Below are positions 13,601-26,384 of a DNA stretch of 64,000 bases, in pieces. The translations under genes were made by a program, and so were the position numbers. Within the stretch, counting starts at the first letter, position 1. Each line of letters starts with the position of its first letter. Source of the stretch: Hippophae tibetana (taxonomy: Eukaryota; Streptophyta; Magnoliopsida; Rosales; Elaeagnaceae); assembly GCA_037013495.1 (NCBI GenBank), contig CM072806.1:24700001-24764000 (forward strand), given 5' to 3'. The notes under the pieces were generated by a model that was given only the letters and a program-made list of their open reading frames with translations, was not told the DNA's origin and made no database searches.

Positions 13601-16600
13601 AGGCTTTTTAAAATTCCAAATAAAATTTGATAACTGATTCAAATCATGTAGGTAAGTGTGCGATTACATATCCATGTCCTGTATGACTGAAATCTAATCA
13701 CATAATGATCAGCTGTATAATGGGACAAAATGGATACATCAGTAACAACATTGCAAGGAATGCTAATCATGCAAACGTGGAATTTACAATATTTCTTTTT
13801 AACTTTTGATGAAGAAAAAAAACACTGTACAATATATATTTATATTATATATAAAAATATAAATTACACCTTATATATTTTTTTAAAGATTATTTAAATA
13901 TTTAAAAATATTTATTATTATTACTCTTAATTAATATGTAATTTATTTTAAAAAAATATTTTTTATCAATCATATATATTATAGTTATTTATCTTAAATG
14001 ACATAAATAATTATCATTTTCTTCTGATTAATTATTTTAATTCTTATTTTTTATAAATTTAATAATATAAATGAAATAATATATTATTTGTAATTAAAAT
14101 ATTGACAATGTTATAGATTATTATTTATCTTTTTTCATAAAAAATTATTTATGTGAGATAAATAATTTTATTTCATGGTTAATTATCTTAAATCTTAATT
14201 TTTATTTATTTATTAACTATATTATATATAAAAATCTATCGAGTCTTATAAATTTTGGAAAAAATTAATCACTTATATTTTAGATAAATGATTACTATTT
14301 TCATTATTTATTGTATAATTTATTTAAGATTTTTATTTATTTTTAAATTATGTAATATTTATTAGTATTTAAAATATTGATAGTTATCTAGTTTTCAAAT
14401 ATTTATCTCCTTCCTACAAGGTTTTTTTTGTGTTATTTAACATAAATAATTATCGTTTTCTTTCGATTAATTGTCTTAAGTATTATTTTTTAATAATTAA
14501 TTAATATAAATAAAATAATAAATTATTAATAGTTAAAATATTAATAATTTTTTAAATTATAAATATTTATTCTTTTTTATATAAGATTTTTTATTAAGTA
14601 ATATAAATAATATTTTTATAGTTAATTATCATCTCTTATTTTTATTAATTAAGTAAGCATAGTAAATTAAAGCTTGATTAGTATTATTAAAAAAAAACAT
14701 GCACGCATGATATAGTCATACTAGATGAAGTCTAGGAAAGCCCTTCCAAAAGTGGACCTTATCAATGACACAATAAACTCACATACATACTTTTGTTTTT
14801 TTATTTAAACTTTGTTTGCAAGTGTTTCACTCTTAAAATCCAATTATGATATTATTATTAAAAAAATACAATTATGATATATAAAATTCTTTTTTAAAAA
14901 TAAATTTCAACCTATATGGTTCATTTTTTTACTTTAATTTCAATTTAATTTATACAAATATTATGAAATTGAAAACCATTCTCATACAAAAATAATTTTA
15001 ATCATACTATATATATATATATTTTAAATAAAATCAATTTAAATATTCTATGATTTTTTATTTTTTTATATATTTATAAAGTTTATACAAAATTTAAAGA
15101 ATAACTATATTTATACTATTTTATAATTTTTATTAAATATTTGTTGATATGAATAATATGCTCAATATTTTCATCCATATTGACATAAAACATAAATAAG
15201 TTGATTTCTCGTTTTGATCGGCATAGTTAGAAATTTTTACTTATAATATTAGTATTATACACAAAATATTTCCTTCTTTGAATTATTTGCAAACTTACAA
15301 AAAAAGTGCTCGAACTTTTGAGCTAAAATATATTATATAAGTATAATATTTTTTTATAACAATAATAAATAATTTAAATATATAGATTAAATATATAATA
15401 ATAAAATTATTAGTTATAAAACACATATTAAAAAAAAGATATTAAAGATGATTTTTTAAGATCAAATGAAAATAATTAATATAATTTAAACTTATGACTT
15501 GAAATGAACAAGATGAATCTTATTTGTTAGACCATTAAACAAAACCACCTTAAAATTGAATTAAGTTTACTATTAAGAGTTAATTTATCTTTTTAATTTA
15601 TATAAATATATTATTGATATTTTATGTTATTATAAAAAATTAAATAATATCGTAATATTTTTATTAATATATATATAACATATTTTTTTAAATTAAATAA
15701 ATCATACTCGTATTTATATATATTTTGTACTTTTATTTTATCATATCCGTATTTTATAACAAATTTTGACATATTGTTATATAAAAAATAATTATATCCG
15801 TACATATATTTTTTCGAATAATACTCCTCTCATTTTGCTATAATCGGTTACCTTCTATACATTTGATAAACGTTGGATTTATGTCCTTCACCTTGGATTT
15901 ATATCCCTCGCCTCAAAATACATACATAAAAAGAAGAAAATTATTTAAAATAATACATTAAAAATTTATAAACAAAAATAATATAATGGCTTATGTTGTG
16001 GGCTAGAGGAGTAGAGTGCATCCCGTCAAACAAATTTAGGAAAAATTGAGTAGAACTAATTTAAATGTTGATGAAATAACAACTTTTTAATTAAATGTAA
16101 TACTGCACCAATTTTTATGACTCGATTAATTTAACTAATTTAATGCTTTTTTAATTTGACTAAATTTACATTCTAATTTTTCAATTTAACAAATTTAATC
16201 TACTTAAATTAATTAAATTAACTAAATTAAAAAAAGTAGAATCTCAAGTTATTCAAATTAAAGAAATTCTATATTAAATTAATCAAAATGAGAAAATTAG
16301 AGTACTAATTATTAAATTAGTTACGTCATTTTTTAAGATTTACTAATTACAAAAATTGGATATTAAATTGATTATTCATTTATGCTTTATTTTATTTTAT
16401 TTTGAACAGCATCGTTTTGGATCTACTTTAATATACATCACTCTCTTTTTTTAAGGAAAGAATTCAAATTATTAGGTTTTAATTTTTTCAATTTACCATT
16501 AAAATATAAGTTATTATTGTATTAATTTTTCCCTTTCTTCTAATAAAATATACGTAAATTACTTAAGAGTGAGGCATAAGGTTCTATAATTTTTACAAAA

Positions 16601-18040
16601 TAAACATTTTAGTTTTTTTACTTTCAACTTGAAAAGTTTAATCTTATAATTTAAAAAATGTGTACTTTAACCTAAAAATCTAAAACTATAGGATTTACAT
16701 GCACTATTTTTGGGGATTAAATTACACTCTTTTAATACTAAAATATACATTTTTTAAAAATTATAGGACAAAAAATACTATAATTAAAAGATATGGAACT
16801 AATGTGCTCATTTGTTTAAAACTATAAGACAAGTGGTGCTCTTCTCCCATTATTTAATTATTGAAATATTAATTTCTCTTTATATTAATGTATGAATTAT
16901 AAAATTTGTTATATTTTTATGTTTAAGCAAAAAAATATGGTGGATAAGTACTAAATAACATAAGTATGTAGGATTAATTTAATTTTTTATTCTCATAAAA
17001 TATTAGTTATTTTTTGTATAAAATTAATATTTTTTAATCTTAGATACAAAATTTTGTTAATAAGCAATCAAATTGATAGTATTGTTAAATTATATCAAGA
17101 ATGTTAAAAAATTGTGATTTTGAATAAATTTACTAGTAAATTTTTTTTTGTATAAGTTTGTGAACTAAAAAGTAAGAGTATAAAGCAACAAATGTTACAA
17201 AATCAAAAGTTAAAAATTTTCAATTATTTTAAATAGAATATAACCCTACTAGAAAAAAAGTTGAGTCCACTTTCAATTTAGAAGGATATAAGTTAGTGAT
17301 TTAGTGTGAGGTATTATTATGGCTTACAATCATACTAATTATGATGCATCACATCATAAAATGAGAAAGTTTTACGTCTTATTATAATTCTATCATATAA
17401 AACACAATATTAGTAAGAGTATAAAAATAAATATATTTTTTGTACTTTTTGAGCGGTATAGATTTTTTATTTACATTTAGTATTTTTTATTATTATAAAT
17501 TTTAATAATTATGTTTATTATTTTCTTAAATTTATCGTTCTCATGATTAGCACAAGTAAATGAAAGCTTGAAAAGGCACAAATTATTGTAAAGCATAGTT
17601 CATTTGGGCTTGTTAAGCCCTAAAAATTGGTTACGTGAAATAAATGGGTAAATTTTAAATTATATATATATTTTTTAATAATCATAAAAAATTCAATTTA
17701 AAAATCAATTTTATAAACGATTCGAGTATCCTTTAGAAGTTTTCCATTTAAAAGAAATAATTTATTGTAAAGTCATAAATTTAAATCCAATACATCAATT
17801 AAAATTTATCAGAGTAGTCTCCACCTGCTTAATCATAAATTATAATAACTAATAAATGAAATAAGGATTGGGGTCAAACTTGACAATGTTTGAATCCTCT
17901 CTTAAAAAACAATCTACATGTCTTCATCATGATTATTTTGAATAAGCAGTTTAAAGGTAAGGAAAAAGTAGGAGTGAGCTACCAATAGCTTAGTAGAGTC
18001 AACTCTAAATTATTATTTTAATAAAAAATGAGTTACGATG
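13601..18040. other. AT-rich intergenic DNA
   Basis: No gene is supported. The left third contains a degenerate tandem repeat (listed separately). Around 16060-16340 there are short taaattaa-type blocks in both orientations, and around 16600-16850 an AT-rich stretch that may be a further MITE remnant. The small open frames here are compositionally AT-driven and have no recognisable domain. Confidence 0.5.
13880..14670. repeat. Degenerate ~150-bp tandem repeat, about five units
   Basis: A landmark of the type gattaattatcttaa recurs near 14027, 14180, 14325, 14466 and 14620, giving a spacing of about 140-155 bp. Each unit also carries an ataaataattat-like block and a tttttatttatt-like block in the same order. 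The units are strongly diverged, so this looks like an old, non-homogenised satellite. Confidence 0.45.
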
Positions 18041-18049
18041 CATGTTATT

Positions 18050-21000
18050 TATAATAGATTTTTTGAATGGTAATAATCATCATCATTATCATCATATAAT
18101 GTGGGAAGATTTTAATCACAAAACCATAATATATCTGTACTTTCTCACTTATGGGGAAATCGAGGTAGTGTACATTCTAGGTAACCCAAAACATATTTAT
18201 TCAGTACAAATTATGCTATGCAATATAAATCCATTGTATGATATGGAACTCCATATGTATTAGTCATCCAAATACACTGGCACATGCATGGTCTAATTCC
18301 AAGATGTATGTGAGTCTACCTTTGACCCCATGTACAATCATAATACATACGACACATGTATCAGTCAAACCAATGTGAAATGAGCCCTTATCTATGGGTA
18401 ATTGACTCCAAAACATAATAGGGGGTCCAATTTTTAGGCCCATATGAAGTTAACAAAAATCGCAATAGACGGTAAACTTCAAACACAACGGAGGGTCCAA
18501 CTCTGAGGCTCGTGTATGAGCATCTCCAAACATAACAGTGATTCCAACTTCATGTAAGAAACAAATCTCCGATTAACAATCCACAATCATAATCCATGAT
18601 CACAATAACCCGCAATCACATATAGACTTATAAACAAAATAACTCGAAAAATACATGTGCATACAATGCATACCTATAGTTTGTTGAAAACATTCTACTA
18701 TAACTAGTAGCTCATGGGTACCATATTTTACAAGACGACATACAAGTATACTCCCCATATAAAAAACCATACTTATGATACATGTATAAAATTCTTGAAT
18801 GCTATATCACATTTCCAATGTTCATTTCATATTAATAATTGATACTCATTTATATATAAAAAAAATTCAATGTATGCACAATAAAAAATTTATAACGAGT
18901 ATCTCATTTTAAACAACATTTATAACATTACTTATAAAATTATGACATCTAATGTTTCATTTCTATTCAAAACATATGATGCATGACATTTCATTTATCA
19001 AAACAATATATGAATTTAAAAAGTTAGAGCAAGAACCCCTGCCTAGAAGTTATTCTACCACTGAAGTTTCGAATCCAAACTCCTTGATATTTATCCCCAG
19101 GATACCCTCTAAAAGGGGGAGATTTTGCCCTTTTTTATAGAAATTCCGTGGAGCTCTCTGGCCACCTCGCCAAAGGTGGTAGCAAGAGGTATGATAAGCA
19201 TTGGCGAGAGAGTTGGTGAGGTATGAAAAAATTTCCCATTCAATCCGATTTTTCACACGAAAATTTCTAGATATATCCATAAATTTCAATATATTATCTT
19301 ATATTCTTTTTAAGACACTTTAAAAACTTATAATAAATTTACGGGATTTTAATTTCCTACTCTCTTAAAGAAAATTTTGTCCTCAAAATTGTACAATTCC
19401 TTAAGTTCGAGTAGCACATGCAGACTTCAAACTTTAACTATGAAATTTCATTTTCCATGCAAGGATATTTCCACTGAGGTATGAAAAATTTAGTGGTATT
19501 GTTATTATTTTCCAATTCTTGACTTGGAAATCAATTATTACCACTAGTTCTTTTTTATATGATGTGCTTTCCTGTAATGGAAATTCTGTCCAACTCATGA
19601 TAGTATTTTGATTTCTTTGACATTCTACAGAGCAGACACATGGAAGTCATTATAAACTTTTGACCATTATGGGGTAACTTTGACTGATATGCTACATTGC
19701 TAATCCTTCTTATTTTAAAATGAGTTACTTCTTTACGAGATTGAATCTTGAGAAAAACGTAGTCATTCACTTCAAAGTTCAATGTCTATGATCAGCATAA
19801 CTCTTGTACCGACTTTGAGCCACTTGAAGTTTATCTTATACGATGCATATCTTTTTAGTTGTTTGTTCAAAAAGATCAGTCCTCTTCGTACTGAAATTTT
19901 TTCATTCCATCTAACACATTGGAGATTTATACGATTGTTTATAAAGCAACTATTTACTTACAGTCTCTTGTATACACCTCCACAAACGTGTAGTATACTT
20001 TGGATCTCAATTAGATACAATCAACTTTGAAAGGTGTGTGGTGATACTTGTACAAAGTACATGGTTATGTCATCCCATTTTCATTCTAGTATTGGGTATG
20101 ATTGAATTAGTCTTGTAGGTTATTTGATGATATATCATATAATTGGCTACAAAATGAGCAACATCTTTCTTCATTCCTTTACATAAGTAGGTCCTTTTAA
20201 AATCATGATATATTTTTATGTTCCCAAGATGTACCATGAATTATTTTTTACCTGTGTGCTTCACCCATGATATCTTGTTTTCTATTAATAACCTCTAAAG
20301 TCTATATGGTTATCTACATAGGGTTTCATTTAGGGTTATTTCAATTCATATACAACAAACTATTATTGTAGAAGAAATCAATTCTAGATAGTATTTTGAT
20401 TTGATTTCTCCTTAACTTCAAGACACATTTTTGCAACATGTTCTTTAATACTCGAATAATCCTTTTGAACTATCTGTTAGTTTGTTTTATGCAGCAGATC
20501 CATTCGTAAAGCTTCTTTTAATGATTATACAAACGAGAATAAGTTTTGGATATTGATATATCATACAATCGTACGATCTTTTGTAAAAATCATTCACCAA
20601 ATATCAAGTCATATGTTGTCACTTTTTAATGTAGTTTGCTACAAGTTAATCTTCGTTCTTTTTCATTCCGCTTTACCAATAAGTTCTTTTAAGATCGTGA
20701 TACATTACATACTTCTAGATATACTGTCAATTCTTATAATATCATCTCTATGGCTCATTGTCTTTAAAGAATCTTCATCTAAGGTTGTTATCTTTTTGTT
20801 GAAAAAAAAACGTTCTAATAGCAAAAATCTATCTATCCACCATTTCTCCCTCTAATAATTCTTCAATATGCTTTGCAAAAATCTATGATCGTTAAATTGA
20901 ACATTCATTATGTTTCAAGGTTGAACATCAATCTATACTTGTCTTCCATCATCTTGCAAACTTGAGTCATAATTTTTCTATCAATCAGATGTTTCTACTA

Positions 21001-22340
21001 TGTACAATTATCTGTTGTGCAACAACTTCGACTTTCAACTTAAGAGTGTCTATTGCTTTCTTTGTGTGAAATTGTAACTCTTTGAAGATACCTTTTCCAT
21101 AATTCCATTTATACTTACGATCCTTCTCCATTTCTCCAGAAAACATAACAATTTGTTATCTCATTTTTGTCAACTCGTGTGTCAAAACGTGAAACTTATT
21201 TCAATTAATTACGACTCGAAAATTCTATCATTGAATTACCCTTACTTTGTGCTGCTATAGTTATTATTGTAAGTTGATTGGTGTATTCTCAATGGATCCT
21301 CCTTGGTTTAATCTTCATAATTCTCGAAGTTGACATCCCTTGAATAACATAGATTTTGCCTCCTTTTTTCACGCAATCTTAGTTTGCCTTTCAAAATATA
21401 TGATGCTTCAAGTTTTAAGAGACGTCTAAAATAAAAATCTTGTTTCATTGATTTCTTTGTAAATATTCAAATGCAAATCCTTTCTACTATGTATCAGTGA
21501 ATACTACATGTGATGCTTCGTTAATCGATGACAATTATTTATGCAATTAATCGTTACACTTTTTTTATTCTTATAATGTTGCTACATGTCGATGTTCTTC
21601 ATTTGATACTAAATTGATACCCTTTTTAGTCAACTGTATGAGGGGGTCTTGTAGTCTCCAAATTTTTTTCTTCTTAAGTTTTCACGTAAAATCATCGATC
21701 TTTTATTACTTTAGTGTATTGTTTTCACAAGTTCCTCATTTTTTAAGAGTGTGTGTCTTAAACTTGGAAGGTAGTTTTGGTAAGTCTTATTCTTCTAGCT
21801 TGTAATCATCAAGGTCTTAACTCTGAAAGCTTGTATCCTTATTGTATCCTTAGTTGATTAAATTGTCCATTTGATGATAATCAATGCACAATTTAGAGTC
21901 ACATCTTTTTTTAATGACATTTGACAAAGCGGTCATATTGATTGAACAAATCTTTTTACAAATAGTTCATTCAATTTTTTTTTAACTCTTTGATCCATTA
22001 GTGTTATTCGATAAGAAGAGATAGTTATTGATGCAGTTTCCAAGATACACCTTGATTATAAAATTCCGCTATAACTAGGGAAAGATCTAGGTAATTCTTC
22101 TGAAATATCATTCGCTTTCAAGGAATTTTAGAGGGATTACATTTGTCTAATCTAGTCTTCCTTCTAGATGATACCCAAGGAAAAATATTGACACCTATTG
22201 TATCAAGAAATTGGGTTATTACATATATAAAGGATAGTAGAAGATCATCCAAGAGGAAATTTTTGAAACAAGGGGTTCATAAGATTTAACAATGAGACAA
22301 AGGTTAAAGAAGTAAAAGAATGGGTGATACAAGTGTGAGA
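18050..22340 (-). mobile_element. Decayed Ty3/gypsy LTR retrotransposon (fossil)
   Basis: The clearest part is a minus-strand segment at 19555-19782 that resembles the C-terminal part of a gypsy integrase just before the end of pol (a VNDYVFLKI core, then blocks like those before the usual chromodomain or tail). Higher coordinates carry reverse-transcriptase-like segments near 21840-22000. Just below the pol end, near 19340-19400, lies a purine-rich minus-strand tract followed by sequence resembling a gypsy LTR start, and the likely LTR extends down through 18400-19340. It is heavily broken, with many interruptions in every domain, and I could not delimit the second LTR. Old by appearance. 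The family assignment rests on the integrase tail. Confidence 0.55.
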
Positions 22341-22369
22341 AATAATTTATATCTAAGATTTGTGTATAA

Positions 22370-24713
22370 AACTATATTTATTATATATATATATATATTA
22401 GTATCTATTAATATAAAAAACTAATAAAAGAAAAAGAAAAAAAGAATAATTTATTTGCGTTTTAAAAAGTAGGATAATAATAGAGTTGGAGAATAATCAT
22501 TATATTATGCATTGGTTATTCTCACTTTTTATATATAATAATAAACAATTATAAAAAATACATTTATTTAAAGATATTTTTGTATTTATTTACGCGAATA
22601 AATAAAAATTTATTTATTTTAAAGACATTTTAATATTTATCTATGTGTATAAATAAAAAATATTTATTTTAGGAATATTTTGTTATTTATTTGTGTGTAT
22701 AAATAAAAAATTAAGAAATAATTGAAATTTTATTCATAATTGAATTAATCGAATAATCATTAAAGATTGTTACCTGTGATAAAATAATTTTATTATATAA
22801 AATAAATATTCATAACAAATATTTATCAATGAAAACATTTAATAAAAAAATTATATTTATTATTTATATATATATTTTAGTATCTATTAATATAAAAAAC
22901 TAATAAAAGGAAAAGAAAAAATAATAATTTATTTGTGTTTAAAAAAGTAGGATAATAATAGATTTGGAGAATAATCATTATATTATGCATCAGTTATTCT
23001 CGCTTTATATATATAGTAATAAACAATTATAAAAAATATATTTATTTAAATATATTTTTGTATTTATTTGTGTGCTTAAATAAAAATGTATTTATTTTAA
23101 AGACATTTTAATATTTATTTACGTGTATAAATAAAAAATATTTATTTTAGGAATATTTTGTTATTTACTTTATGTGTATAAATAAAAAATATGTGTATTT
23201 TCGAAACATTTTTGGTATTTATTGAGGTAAACAATGAAGACAAAATTGAAATTTGATTCATAATTGAATTAATCGAATAATCATTAAAGATTGTTAACTG
23301 TAATAAAATAATTTTATTATATAAAATAAATATTCATAACAAATATTTATTTATGACAATTTTTAATAAAAAACTATATTATATATATATATATATTAGT
23401 ATCTATTAATATAAAAAACTAATAAAAGGAAAAGAAAAAAAGAATAATTTATTTGTGTTTTAAAAAGTAGGATAATAATAGATTTGGAGAATAATCATTA
23501 TATTATGCATTGGTTATTCTCACTTTTTATATATAGTAATAAACAATTATAAAAATATAATTATTTAAAGATATTTTTGTATTTATTTGTGTACTTAAAT
23601 AAAAATGTATTTATTTTAAAGACATTTTAATATTTATTTACGTGTATAAATAAAAAATATTTATTTTAGGAATATTTTGTTAATTATTTTATGTGTATAA
23701 ATAAAAAATGTGTGTATTTTCAAAACATTTTTGATATTTATTGATGTAAACAATTAAGAAAAAAATGAAATTTGATTCATAATTTAATTAATCAAATAAT
23801 CATTAAAGATTGTTAACTGTAATAAAATAATTTTATTATATAAAATAAATATTCATAACAAATATTTATTAATGAAATTTTTTAATAAAAAAACTATATT
23901 TTTTTATATATATTTTTTAGTATCTAATAATATAAAAAACTAATAAAAGGAAAAGAAAAAAAGAATAATTTATTTGTGTTTGTTTAAAAGTAGGATAATA
24001 ATAGAATTGGAGAATAATCCTTATATTATGCATTGGTTATTCTCACTTTTTATATATAGTAATAAACAATTATAAAAAATATATTTATTTAAAGATATTT
24101 TTGTATCTAATTGTGTGCATAAATAAAAATATATTTATTTTAAAGATATTTTAATATTTATCTATGTGTATAAATAAAAAATATTTATTTTAGGAATATT
24201 TGGTTATTTATTTGTGTGTATAAATAAAAAATATGTTTATTTTCGAAACATTGTTTATATTTATTGATTTAAAAAATTAATAAAAAATTGAAATTTGATT
24301 TATAATTGAATTAATCGAATAATAATTAAAGATTGTTACCTGTAATAAAATTATTTATTATATAAAATAAATGTTCATAACAAATATTTATTATATAAAT
24401 ATTTTAGTATTTATTAATGAAAAAATTTAATAAAAAAATTATATTTATTATCTATTAATATAAAAAAACTAATAAAAGGGTTAGGAATATTTTTTTATTT
24501 AATTGTGTGTATAAATAAAAAATATGTTTATTTTCGAAACATTTTTGGTATTTATTATTGTAAAAAATTAAGAAAAAATTAAAATTTCAGTAATAATTGA
24601 ATTAATCGAATAATAATTAAAGATTGTTACATGTAATAAAATAATTTTATTATATAAAATAAATGTTCATAACAAATATTTATTATATAAATATTTTAGT
24701 ATTTATTAATGAA

Positions 24714-24752
<39 letters not shown>

Positions 24753-25890
24753 TATCTAGTATCTATTAATATAAAAAACTAATAAAAGGAAAAGGAAAAA
24801 AGAATAATTTATTTGTGTTTTTTTAAAAGTAGGATAATAATAGAATTGGAGAATAATCGTTATATTATGCATTGATTATTCTCACTTTTTATATATAGTA
24901 ATAAACAATTATAAAAAATATATTTATTTAAATATATTTTTGTATTTATTTGTGTGCATAAATAAAAATATATTTATTTTAAAGATATTTTAATATTTAT
25001 CTATGTGTATAAATAAAAAATATTTATTTTAGGAATATTTTGTTATTTATTTGTGTGTATAAATAAAAAATATGTTTATTTTCAAAACATTTTTGATATT
25101 TATTGATGTAAAAAATTAAAAAAAAATTGAAATTTGATTTATAATTGAATTAATCGAATAATAATTAAAGATTGTTGCCTGTAATAAAATTATTTATTAT
25201 ATAAAATAAATGTTTATAACAAATATTTATTATATAGATATTTTAATATTTATTAATGGAAAAATTTAATAAAAAAATTATATTTATTATATATATATAT
25301 ATTTTATTATCTATTAATATAAAAAACTAATAAAAAGAGAAGAAAAAAAGAATAATTTATGTGTATTTAAAAAAGTAGGATAATGATAGAGTTGTAGAAT
25401 AATCATTATATTATTCATTGGTTATTTTCACTTTATATATATAGTAATAAAAATTATAAAAAATATATTTATTGAAAGATATTTTTGTATTTATTTGTGT
25501 GTATAAATAAAAATGTATTTATTTTAAAGATATTTTAATATTTATATATGTGTATAAATAAAAAAATATTTATTTTAGGAATATTTTATTATTTATTTGT
25601 GTGTATAAATAAAAAATATGTTTATTTTCGAATTTGTTTTGGTATTTATTGATGTAAAAAATGAAGAAAAAATTAAAATTTGATTTATAATTGAATTAAT
25701 CGAATAATAATTAAAAATCTTTAAGTGTAATAGAATAAGTTTATTATATAAAATAAATATTCATAACAAATATTTATTAATGAAAAAATTTAATAAAAGA
25801 ATTATATTTATTATATATATATATTTTAGTATATATTAATATAAAAACTAATAAAAGGAAAAGAAAAAAAGAATAATTTATTTGTGTACT
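22370..25890. repeat. AT-rich satellite with ~480-550-bp units and ~50-bp subunits
   Basis: A landmark aaaaactaataaaag recurs at about 22421, 22900, 23419, 23940, 24470, 24779, 25327 and 25848. Steps are 479 to 548 bp, with one short step of 309 bp at 24470-24779. Each full unit carries in order a purine block, ggataataatagaattggagaa-like text, a gttattctcactttttatata block, and three to four ~50-bp subunits built on a ...tgtgtataaataaaaa...tttatttt... pattern. TA runs of variable length separate units (for example 24718-24750). Units are similar enough to suggest fairly recent amplification. No coding content. Confidence 0.85.
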
Positions 25891-26384
25891 AAGGTAACTT
25901 CCTAATTGAATTTTGGTTTAATTAAATAAATAATTATGAATTGTAATATTTTAATATAAAAAATAATTATATTTTATAAAATTAAATATTTGATTTTTTA
26001 TTAATTTAAAAATTTAATAAAAAAGATAAAAAAGATATTTATCGTATAATATTTTTAATATAGAAAATAATAAAAAGTAAAAAAAACAGGTGAAGAAATC
26101 GGAGAACTACCACACTCTTTCAGACTTTTAATATATAATAAATAATCTACTACGTTACCAACAAAAAAAAAAGGGGACGAAAGTGTAGTTTTTTTTTTAA
26201 CCACATCGACTTAAGCATCGCTCAATCCTTAAAACAGAGTTGAAGCCAGAAAAATACCCTGTAATCACCATAGAACAATATCGTTAGCACAGGACAGACC
26301 AAGCCGCCATTATCGTCCTCAACCTTCGTTGTCTAGAATTTGTTCGAACTCTATCAGAAGAAAATAATAACAGAGATAGGAAGC
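25891..26384 (+). promoter_or_regulatory. Probable promoter and 5'UTR of the ASCC2-like gene
   Basis: This is the spacer between the satellite and the start codon. A TATA-like run, atatataataaataatc, lies at about 26131-26147, and the GC content rises towards the gene. No transcript evidence is available, so the assignment is positional. An in-frame ATG at 26340 would add 15 residues if it is transcribed and used. Confidence 0.35.

Noticed and set aside
22370-25890. CRISPR-like array
   Set aside because: Regular repeats in a plant nuclear satellite; unit length, AT content and lack of unique spacers rule out CRISPR.
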